NCBI GenBank assembly: GCA_009785655.1
Contig: WQVW01000090.1
Span: forward strand, 1 to 6,787
Length of the DNA: 6,787 bases
From: Oscillospiraceae bacterium
GTDB taxonomy: Bacteria; Bacillota; Clostridia; Oscillospirales; Oscillospiraceae
Direction: 5' to 3'
The notes beneath the pieces were generated by a model, which was not told the DNA's origin, searched no databases, and saw nothing but the letters and a program-made list of their open reading frames with translations. Below are positions 1 to 5,660 of the stretch, in pieces. A program made the translations under genes and the position numbers. Numbering within the stretch: position 1 is the stretch's first letter; each line of letters begins with the position of its first letter.

Positions 1-257
1 AAATCGGAATTTACAAGGATAAGACTGCCTCTTGAGATATCAGCGGGTGTCATTTGAATGATGGTGGTGATGGGTTCAATATGTTCCTCGGATATATCAG
101 CGGGGTCGGCGGTATTTATGGTTGTGCTGTTTGCATTGGACTCATACTCCTCACCCCTGCCGAATAACGCAAAAATCAGTGAAAAAAGCGCGGTAAATAG
201 CAGGAGCAGCAGTGCGATAAGCATAGGTAGTTTTATTTTTCGTATCTTTAGTTCCAT
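1..257 (-). CDS. Membrane-anchored exported protein, N-terminal part; probable VanY-like (M15) D-Ala-D-Ala carboxypeptidase, cut by window edge
   Basis: The ATG at 257-255 opens a minus-strand frame that stays open for 85 codons to the left edge, so the C-terminus is missing. The protein begins with a basic stretch (MELKIRKIKLP) and a hydrophobic segment at about residues 11-33, which is an uncleaved signal anchor or signal peptide. A low-complexity Ser/Thr/Asn/Asp/Glu linker follows at about 35-70, and then a segment ending RGSLILVNSD. In Clostridia, 'G-S/D-L-I/L-LVN-x-D' shortly after such a linker is typical of the region just before the catalytic domain of M15B (VanY-type) D,D-carboxypeptidases, which trim the terminal D-Ala of peptidoglycan stem peptides outside the membrane. 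No zinc-ligand motif is within the window, so the family call is inferred from this short segment. Another exported envelope protein is possible. A GAGGG site sits 8 bp before the ATG. The gene follows the MATE gene by 36 bp with no visible terminator, so the two are probably co-transcribed. Confidence 0.55.
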   Translation of the reverse strand, partial: MELKIRKIKLPMLIALLLLLFTALFSLIFALFGRGEEYESNANSTTINTADPADISEEHIEPITTIIQMTPADISRGSLILVNSD

Positions 258-265
258 TAAAAATT

Positions 266-270
266 CCCTC
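266..270 (-). promoter_or_regulatory. Ribosome binding site of the left-edge exported protein
   Basis: GAGGG on the minus strand, with 8 bp to the ATG at 257. It supports this start for a frame that is otherwise only partial in the window, and it argues that the reading frame is real. Confidence 0.6.
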
Positions 271-293
271 AAAGGCATTTATGTAGTTTATGC

Positions 294-1682
294 TTATTCT
301 ATCCGTTCACGCGTGACATCGTTGATCCATTTTTTGCTTCGCACTCGCCGGAACAAGAGTGTTGTTCGTACAAGCTCCTCTAGCAAAATAGCGGAGTAGA
401 CAACCGCGAGACCGGCACCGATGACAAGGCCGGAAACTGATGCCATCGGCAAAGCGAAAAGATACAGCGCGACAACATCAATATACATCAGTGCCTTCAC
501 GTCCCCGCCGCCGCGGAGGATGCCGATGCCCATTGTGATACTCAAAGTCCGCATCGGTATGATAATCGCGAGGATGGTAAGCATGGTGTTTGCGGCACTG
601 GCGGCATCCGGAGACAGATCAAAAAGCGGATACACAAAAGGCTCCAACACCGTGAATCTGGCAATCATCAGCACAGCACCGGATACAAGGCCGAGAATGA
701 ACGCAAGTGAGACAAGGGACTTTGCCTTGCTTTCGATCGTGTCTTTGTGTCCGGCACCGATTTCGCGCCCGATAATAATCGCTGTGGCATGGCCGCTGGC
801 AAAAACGGCAACGGAGAACAGCCGCTCTAAATTCCCGGATATATTAAAGGCGGCCAAAATTGTGCGCGCGCCGCCCATATGGCCTAAGATTACCGGATAA
901 AGCATTGCGCCAAGTCCCCACAATGCTTCATTCAGCAGCACCGGCAGTGAGTATTTGACAAAGTCTTTAAACATCGTTATGCTCGGTTTGAGTATCAGTT
1001 TTATTTTTAGCGGAAAGCGTGAGCTGAAAAACGCGTATACCACGATGATAACAACTTCTAATGATCTGGCCAAGAGGGTGGTGATCGCCGCGCCCTGGAT
1101 GCCCATCGCTGGGAAACCGAATCTGCCGAAAATAAGTACCCAGTTCCCCAGTACACTGAAAACAGAGGAGATAGACAACACAATCACGCCGAATCGCGGA
1201 TTTTCCATACTGCGCTGGTAGCCTATGTAAACCATGCTGATTGAGTTGAGTACCTGCGCAAAGGTGACAATCCGTGCGTACGGCGCGGCGATTTCCACAA
1301 GTGCGGCGTCGTTGGTGACGAGACTCAATATCTGATGCGGGAAAGCGGATAGGACAAGCGCACCGGTCAATGTGATACCGATCGAAAAATATAATGCGAT
1401 GCCGAGTATACGATTGATGGCGTCAGTGTCGCTTTTGCCCCAATATTGCGCGACGAGTATCCCCGCGCCGCTCTGCACCCCGAAAGTGAAAATCATGAAG
1501 AGAAACAACGGAATGATCGCGGTGGTGATCGCCGCGAGATATTGTTCGCCAAGCATACCAACCATGAACGTGTCGGCCAGCATGACGGTTTGTGTAATCA
1601 AATTTTGCAGCACCATCGGTACCATCAGGGCGAATACGCCGCGATAGAACCCTTTAGACTGTTGTCTTAATGTATTTATCAT
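294..1682 (-). CDS. MATE family efflux transporter (multidrug/cation antiporter)
   Basis: This 462-residue integral membrane protein has the usual length and twelve-helix pattern of the MATE family, which exports organic cations and drugs in exchange for Na+ or H+. Helices fall at roughly 15-37, 52-76, 92-114, 130-152, 164-186, 193-219, 242-264, 275-300, 320-343, 362-381, 396-417 and 418-437. Family marks in the N-lobe are LADTFMVGMLG (35-45, with the helix-1 Asp37), SGAGILVAQYWGK (71-83) and SMENPR (158-163). In the C-lobe they are IIIGREIGAG (302-311) and GILRGGGD (387-394). GILVAQYWGK and AIIIGREIGAG are the pseudo-symmetric counterparts of the two six-helix halves. The start is supported by AGGAG 5 bp upstream. 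The wording resembles clostridial NorM/DinF-like members, but the substrate cannot be told from sequence. The gene diverges from the flavoprotein gene and probably leads an operon with the left-edge exported protein. Confidence 0.95.
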   Translation of the reverse strand: MINTLRQQSKGFYRGVFALMVPMVLQNLITQTVMLADTFMVGMLGEQYLAAITTAIIPLFLFMIFTFGVQSGAGILVAQYWGKSDTDAINRILGIALYFSIGITLTGALVLSAFPHQILSLVTNDAALVEIAAPYARIVTFAQVLNSISMVYIGYQRSMENPRFGVIVLSISSVFSVLGNWVLIFGRFGFPAMGIQGAAITTLLARSLEVVIIVVYAFFSSRFPLKIKLILKPSITMFKDFVKYSLPVLLNEALWGLGAMLYPVILGHMGGARTILAAFNISGNLERLFSVAVFASGHATAIIIGREIGAGHKDTIESKAKSLVSLAFILGLVSGAVLMIARFTVLEPFVYPLFDLSPDAASAANTMLTILAIIIPMRTLSITMGIGILRGGGDVKALMYIDVVALYLFALPMASVSGLVIGAGLAVVYSAILLEELVRTTLLFRRVRSKKWINDVTRERIE

Positions 1683-1687
1683 CAGAA

Positions 1688-1692
1688 CTCCT
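1688..1692 (-). promoter_or_regulatory. Ribosome binding site of the MATE gene
   Basis: AGGAG on the minus strand, 5 bp before the ATG at 1682. It is a strong Shine-Dalgarno site and fixes the start of the transporter. Confidence 0.8.
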
Positions 1693-1714
1693 ATGTATTC
1701 AAAGCGCTCCGGGC

Positions 1715-1743
1715 ATTATATACTTTTAATCAACATTCCGCAA
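1715..1743 (-). promoter_or_regulatory. Sigma-A-type promoter driving the MATE gene leftward
   Basis: Read on the minus strand, a -35 TTGCGG (1743-1738) and a perfect -10 TATAAT (1720-1715) are separated by exactly 17 bp. Transcription would start near 1708, giving a leader of about 25 nt that contains the AGGAG site. The -35 is weak at its last three bases, which would suit an activated or modest promoter. The call is by eye from consensus. Confidence 0.65.
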
Positions 1744-1756
1744 GACAGGAAATGTT
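1732..1756. promoter_or_regulatory. Candidate operator: inverted repeat over the MATE -35 region
   Basis: AACATTCC (1732-1739) faces GGAAATGTT (1748-1756) across 8 bp. The arms are complementary except for one extra A. The repeat covers the -35 box and part of the spacer of the leftward promoter, a place where a repressor or activator dimer could bind. It could equally be chance in AT-rich intergenic DNA. No regulator gene is in the window. Confidence 0.3.
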
Positions 1757-1774
1757 TCTGCTGATTTTTATGTT

Positions 1775-1786
1775 ACAACGAGTTGT
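1775..1786. promoter_or_regulatory. Candidate operator: ACAAC-GA-GTTGT palindrome at the rightward -35
   Basis: A perfect 5+5 bp inverted repeat with a 2-bp centre overlaps the first four bases of the -35 box (1783-1788) of the flavoprotein promoter. Position and symmetry are those of a small repressor site, but the arms are short and the regulator is unknown. Confidence 0.3.
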
Positions 1787-1811
1787 CAGATCGGCATTTG
1801 TATGATATATT
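1783..1811 (+). promoter_or_regulatory. Sigma-A-type promoter with extended -10, driving the flavoprotein gene (and probably addBA)
   Basis: A -35 TTGTCA (1783-1788), a 17-bp spacer and a -10 TATATT (1806-1811) preceded by TGA (1803-1805), which gives the extended -10 TGnTATATT. Transcription would start near 1818, leaving a leader of only about 22 nt before the ATG at 1840. The next two genes follow in the same direction with short or negative gaps, so this may be the promoter for the whole group. Confidence 0.65.
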
Positions 1812-1825
1812 TTGAGAAAATGAAC

Positions 1826-1833
1826 AAGGGAGG
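1826..1833 (+). promoter_or_regulatory. Ribosome binding site of the flavoprotein gene
   Basis: AAGGGAGG is followed by 6 bp and the ATG at 1840. It is close to the ideal Shine-Dalgarno sequence and spacing, and fixes this start. Confidence 0.8.
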
Positions 1834-1839
1834 CAAATC

Positions 1840-2457
1840 ATGAAAGTAATATTGGTTAACGGAAGCCCGCGCCAAGAGGGATGTACATACACCGCGCTGA
1901 TGGAAATCGCCGGCGCGTTGGAGAAGCACGGGGTGGAATCGGAAGCGTTCCAGCTGGGGACTGAGCCTGTCCGAGGGTGCATCGCTTGCGGAAAGTGCTG
2001 GGAGCTCGGCCAATGTGTGTTCGATGACAGTGCCAACGCGTTGGCGGCGAAGATTGCGGCGGCGGATGGGTTAGTTGTCGGTTCGCCGGTCTATTACTCC
2101 GGGCCGAATGGGGCGCTGTGCGCGATGCTTGACAGAGTATTTTACTCATCGGCGAAGCACTTCAGGCACAAGCCTGCCGCTTGTATTGTCAGTTGCCGCC
2201 GAGGCGGTGCGTCAGCCGCATTCGACAGGCTGAATAAATATTTCACCATCTCGCAAATGCCAGTGGTTTCATCGCAGTATTGGAACGCCGTACACGGATT
2301 CACGCCCGATGATGTGCGGAAAGACCTTGAGGGACTGCAGATCATGCGGACACTGGGCAACAACATGGCTTGGCTGCTGAAGAATATCGCGGCTGGGAAT
2401 CCGCCCCCGGCGGCGGAAGCGGAACGCATGTTTACCAGCTTCCCAGATGGGAAGTAG
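1840..2457 (+). CDS. Flavodoxin-fold NAD(P)H-dependent oxidoreductase / iron-sulfur flavoprotein
   Basis: This 205-residue soluble protein of the NADPH-dependent FMN reductase superfamily opens with a beta strand and the FMN phosphate-binding loop, NGSPRQEGCTY (7-17). GSPVYYSGPNGALCAMLDR then forms the second flavin-contact region at about residues 81-99. Between them are Cys47, Cys50, Cys53 and Cys59, spaced CX2CX2CX5C. That is the compact motif which binds a [4Fe-4S] cluster in archaeal and clostridial iron-sulfur flavoproteins (Isf). Many clostridial relatives carrying it are annotated only as flavodoxin family or NAD(P)H-dependent oxidoreductase. The likely role is cytosolic electron transfer or quinone/nitro/metal reduction with FMN; the true substrate is unknown. 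The start has a near-ideal ribosome binding site. The gene ends with tandem TAG TAG (2455-2460). It lies 26 bp before addB in the same direction, so it probably heads that transcript. Confidence 0.9.
   Translation: MKVILVNGSPRQEGCTYTALMEIAGALEKHGVESEAFQLGTEPVRGCIACGKCWELGQCVFDDSANALAAKIAAADGLVVGSPVYYSGPNGALCAMLDRVFYSSAKHFRHKPAACIVSCRRGGASAAFDRLNKYFTISQMPVVSSQYWNAVHGFTPDDVRKDLEGLQIMRTLGNNMAWLLKNIAAGNPPPAAEAERMFTSFPDGK
2439..2454 (+). other. Small stem-loop at the end of the flavoprotein gene
   Basis: CTTCCC (2439-2444) pairs perfectly with GGGAAG (2449-2454) across the loop AGAT, extendable by a G-T pair. It lies in the last codons of the flavoprotein gene, directly before the tandem stops and 29 bp before the addB ATG. 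No T-run follows, so it is not an intrinsic terminator. It might affect coupling or message stability, or be incidental. Confidence 0.35.
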
Positions 2458-2471
2458 TAGCGTGCGATGTC

Positions 2472-2475
2472 GGAG
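2472..2475 (+). promoter_or_regulatory. Ribosome binding site that decides the addB start
   Basis: GGAG lies 8 bp before the ATG at 2484. The addB frame is open further upstream, with another ATG at 2370 inside the flavoprotein gene. This site, together with the protein beginning MLTLIIGRANAGKT (where AddB proteins normally begin), makes 2484 the start. Confidence 0.7.
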
Positions 2476-2483
2476 ACAATAGT

Positions 2484-5400
2484 ATGCTGACGTTAATAAT
2501 AGGCCGCGCCAATGCCGGGAAAACCCTGTTTGTGATGGATGATATAAAGCGCAGAATGGCAGCGGGTGAAGATAACCTGTATCTTATTGTGCCGGAGCAG
2601 TATTCTCACGATGCGGAGCGGCGGCTTGTTGAAATCTGCGGAGATACACTGCCGCTTCACGGCGAGGCGTTGAGTTTTTCACGGCTCGCCACACGTGTTT
2701 TTGCGGAAATGGGTGCGGCGGGAATGCAGGAGCTTGACAAAGGCGGGTTGATCCTGGTTTTGTATCGCGCATTGGAAGAAATCTCTGCCGAACTGCGCGT
2801 TTTCGGTGCGAAGGCGCGGAAGACTGCGTTTTTGGAAAAACTGCTTGCCGCCGTCCGTGAATTCAAAAGCCTGAACATATCGGCCAATGCGCTTGCGCAG
2901 TTGGCGGAACAGGTGGGGGCGGGCAACCCGCTTTCTGATAAACTGCGGGACTTTGCGTTGATCCTCGGTGCATACGAAGGCATTATACACTCTCGCGGGG
3001 TTGATCCGCTCGACAGGCTGACGAGGCTTGCCGGGCTTATTTTGGATAGTACGCTCGGTGACGCGGGGTGTATCTATTTCGACGGATTCAATGACTTCAC
3101 AGCCCAGGAAATGCGTGTGATTGAAGCACTGTTGCAAAAAGATGCCGAGCTCACAGTTTGCTTGACCTGTGATGAGCAATACAACGCGTCTGACGAGGAG
3201 GACGAGGTGTTCGCGCTTCCGCGCGAGACACTGTCACGCTTGCGGAGATATGCTGATGAATACGGGGTTGAGGTCAAGACAATCACAATGGAGTCGCGGG
3301 AAAGCAACCGTGTGCGTGGACTTGTGCACTTGGAAAAGAGTCTCTTCGGGCAAAATGCGGAGCGTTTTGCCGGGGTGTGCCGCGATATTGAAATATATGC
3401 TGCCGACACATCTTATGCGGAATGTGAAGTGGCCGCCGCTGTGGTTTTGGAGCGCGTGAGAAGCGGCTTGCGTTGGCGCGATATCGGCGTGATGGCGCGG
3501 GACTGGGGCGCATATGGCCCCATATGTGAGAATGTTTTCACCAAATATGGTGTGCAGTTTTTCTCCAGCGGCAGGGAAGATATTTTAAACAAACCGCCGT
3601 GCGCGCTAATCAGCGCGGCACTTGAGATCATATCTTCACGGTGGGAGTATACGGCCGTTTTCAAATACTTGAAAACAGGGCTTGCAGGGGTTTCACTGCT
3701 CGATTCGGCAGAGATAGAGAATTACGTTATCAAGTGGAATATCCGTGGCGCTATGTGGAACCGCGAATGGACGCTGCCGCCGGATGGCGAAAATGCGGAG
3801 CAATCGCTGGAGCGCTTCAACGACCTGCGCCGCGGGATTACAGCACCGTTGCTGCGTTTACAAGACGGCATAAAAGGCAGCACCAGCGCGGAGGAGAAGC
3901 TGAAGACTTTGTACGCGTTTTTAGAAGAAATAGAATTACCGTGCCGTCTTGAAGACAAGGCAAATGCGCTGGAGAAACGCGGAGAATTGCGCTTGGCCGA
4001 TGAATACGCGCAGCTATGGAATGTCTTGAAAAACGCAATGGAGCAGATGTTTCGGATACTTGGAGACTCATCCGTCAGCGCAAGTGAGTTCAAGAAGCTT
4101 TTTGAGCTTACGTTGTCACAGTACGACGTGGGTGTGATACCGGTATCGCTCGACAGAACGGCACTTGGCAGCATGGCGATGAGCCGCCGCCGGGATTTAA
4201 AGTGCTTAATCGTACTTGGTGCGACTGATGACAATCAAATTCCGCCAGGCAACAGTGCTTTTACGGACAGTGAGCGGGATGAGTTGATACAGCTGGGGAT
4301 GGATATTCCGGCGGGATTTGAGGATCGGCTGAGAAGAGAGTTGAATATGATATACTCAACGCTGACACTGCCGTCTGAAAAGCTTGTGGTCACGTTTCCG
4401 GCACTCAGCCGTCCGGCATTCTTCGTCAAGCGGATATGCGCTGTGTTCGGGATAACGCCGATTGCGCCGCGCAGAGAGGATTATATGACAGCGGCAGAGT
4501 TGCCATGGCAGGAACTTATAATGCTGTCCGAAAACAAAAATCCCGCAGTGATAGCAAATCTCTCATCAGCGGCGGCGGAAGGCTTATACGGGAGAGAGAT
4601 GGCGTTGTCTCCGTCTCGCGTGGACAAGTATTACGCTTGCCCGTTTGCGCATTTTATGCACAGCGGATTGCGATTAAAGCGGCGGGAGCCGCAAATGCTC
4701 AACGCCGCGGAGGCCGGGACGTTTATACATTACGTTCTTGAGGGCGCATTGCGCGAGATAAAGGCGGGTGCGGGATTCAACAATGCAGATGAAGCACTAT
4801 GTCGGGACATTGTCTTGCGTTTGACCGGGCAGTATGCGCAAGACGAGCTGCATGGATTTGAGGGCAGAAACGAGCGGTTTATCCACCTATTCAACCGCAT
4901 GGGTGAAGATGCATCGCGTATCGCTGTTGACATGGTGGGAGAACTTAAAAATTCCGACTTTGCGCCGTTAGACTTTGAACTTGCATTTGGTCAAGGCGCA
5001 CAAAAGTTGCGCGGAATCGCCGACAGGGTGGACGGCTGGGAGCATAACGGAAAGCTGTTCCTGCGGGTGGTGGACTATAAGACCGGCAGAAAATCTTTTG
5101 ATTTGTCAGCTGTTTTGCACGGGCGTGACATGCAAATGCTGCTATATCTGTTCGCCCTGAAAAACTCCGGACAGTACAGCCAAGAGATATTGCCTGGCGG
5201 AGTTTTATATGTCCCGGCGAGAGACGCGATACTAAAGTCGGCCAGACACGCAACCGATGAAGTACTGGCAAAACAACGGGCGCGGGAACTGCGCCGCCAC
5301 GGCCTGATTTTGGATGACCCCATGGTTCTGGATGCGATGGAACACGGCGAGGCGAAGCAGTATCTGCCGATGAAAATCACGAAAGACGGCATCACAGGGG

Positions 5401-5660
5401 ACAGTTTAGCAAGCACTGAGCAGTTCAGCCTGCTGGAACGGCACGTAGATCACATGCTGCAAAGCGCGAGAGATGAGATGCTCAATGGCAGGATTGACCG
5501 TAGTCCATATTATAAAAACGCCGCCGACAACGCCTGTTTGTATTGTGAATACAGATCGGTTTGTGCCTTTGGTGAGCATGAGGCGGATACCAGGCGATAT
5601 GTCAGGAAAATGAAAGCCGAAGAAGTCTGGCAGACACTGGGGGATGATGACGATGAATAA
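2484..5660 (+). CDS. addB: ATP-dependent helicase/nuclease subunit AddB
   Basis: This 1058-residue subunit of the AddAB helicase-nuclease resects double-strand breaks and hands 3' tails to RecA. In characterised AddAB, AddB recognises Chi and cuts one strand. The P-loop GRANAGKT (7-14) is at the extreme N-terminus, followed by the AddB-typical VPEQ (36-39). LGATDDNQIP at 578-587 matches the conserved LGxxDGxxP region of the inactivated helicase core. The C-terminal domain is intact. Cys719 in YYACPFAHFMHSGLRL joins Cys1018, Cys1021 and Cys1027 (CX2CX5C) to make the iron-sulfur staple. The RecB-family nuclease shows GIADRVD (Asp847, Asp850), VDYKTG (Asp864, Lys866) and QMLLY (Gln884-Tyr888). 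The length is slightly below the roughly 1150 residues of Bacillus AddB. The protein ends in an acidic tail, GDDDDE. Its stop lies inside the start of addA, the usual addB-addA order, so translation is probably coupled. Confidence 0.97.
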   Translation: MLTLIIGRANAGKTLFVMDDIKRRMAAGEDNLYLIVPEQYSHDAERRLVEICGDTLPLHGEALSFSRLATRVFAEMGAAGMQELDKGGLILVLYRALEEISAELRVFGAKARKTAFLEKLLAAVREFKSLNISANALAQLAEQVGAGNPLSDKLRDFALILGAYEGIIHSRGVDPLDRLTRLAGLILDSTLGDAGCIYFDGFNDFTAQEMRVIEALLQKDAELTVCLTCDEQYNASDEEDEVFALPRETLSRLRRYADEYGVEVKTITMESRESNRVRGLVHLEKSLFGQNAERFAGVCRDIEIYAADTSYAECEVAAAVVLERVRSGLRWRDIGVMARDWGAYGPICENVFTKYGVQFFSSGREDILNKPPCALISAALEIISSRWEYTAVFKYLKTGLAGVSLLDSAEIENYVIKWNIRGAMWNREWTLPPDGENAEQSLERFNDLRRGITAPLLRLQDGIKGSTSAEEKLKTLYAFLEEIELPCRLEDKANALEKRGELRLADEYAQLWNVLKNAMEQMFRILGDSSVSASEFKKLFELTLSQYDVGVIPVSLDRTALGSMAMSRRRDLKCLIVLGATDDNQIPPGNSAFTDSERDELIQLGMDIPAGFEDRLRRELNMIYSTLTLPSEKLVVTFPALSRPAFFVKRICAVFGITPIAPRREDYMTAAELPWQELIMLSENKNPAVIANLSSAAAEGLYGREMALSPSRVDKYYACPFAHFMHSGLRLKRREPQMLNAAEAGTFIHYVLEGALREIKAGAGFNNADEALCRDIVLRLTGQYAQDELHGFEGRNERFIHLFNRMGEDASRIAVDMVGELKNSDFAPLDFELAFGQGAQKLRGIADRVDGWEHNGKLFLRVVDYKTGRKSFDLSAVLHGRDMQMLLYLFALKNSGQYSQEILPGGVLYVPARDAILKSARHATDEVLAKQRARELRRHGLILDDPMVLDAMEHGEAKQYLPMKITKDGITGDSLASTEQFSLLERHVDHMLQSARDEMLNGRIDRSPYYKNAADNACLYCEYRSVCAFGEHEADTRRYVRKMKAEEVWQTLGDDDDE
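5639..5643 (+). promoter_or_regulatory. Weak G-rich ribosome binding site for addA
   Basis: GGGGG within the last codons of addB lies 9 bp before the ATG at 5653. It is directly adjacent to the in-frame ATG at 5644 and 3 bp from the one at 5647, both too close to use it. This favours 5653. The site is imperfect, so re-initiation after addB translation may matter more. Confidence 0.45.

Noticed and set aside
258..293. Terminator or separate promoter between the MATE gene and the left-edge gene
   Set aside because: The 36-bp gap contains only the GAGGG ribosome binding site and AT-rich sequence, with no stem-loop or clear -35/-10 pair.
421..1670. Several plus-strand open frames opposite the MATE gene
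   Set aside because: All lie antisense to a complete, motif-bearing MATE gene, and their products resemble no family I know.
2439..2460. Rho-independent terminator after the flavoprotein gene
   Set aside because: The stem is only 6 bp and is followed by TAGTAGCG instead of a T-run, so it is listed only as a stem-loop.
2370..2483. Upstream extension of the addB frame by 38 codons from the ATG at 2370
   Set aside because: The extension overlaps the flavoprotein gene by 88 bp and encodes a Gly/Pro-rich stretch unlike AddB. AddB proteins begin right at the P-loop strand, and a GGAG site precedes the ATG at 2484.
2679..3179. Long antisense open frame opposite addB (also 3722-4234, and 6237-6740 opposite addA)
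   Set aside because: Their products are rich in Ser/Arg/Pro with no recognisable motif, and the opposite strand encodes well-conserved AddB/AddA. They are shadows of the real genes.
3505..3526. GGGGC/GCCCC arms and two CATATG sites 10 bp apart in addB
   Set aside because: The sequence is coding, with short arms and no regulatory context. I treat it as incidental.
3599..3620. GC-rich hairpin inside addB: GTG + CGCGCT, loop AATC, AGCGCG, one bulge, CAC
   Set aside because: It is a strong 9-bp stem, but it lies fully inside a conserved coding frame with no start, stop or T-run nearby. It is most simply a product of codon use around Cys-Ala-Leu-Ile-Ser-Ala-Ala.
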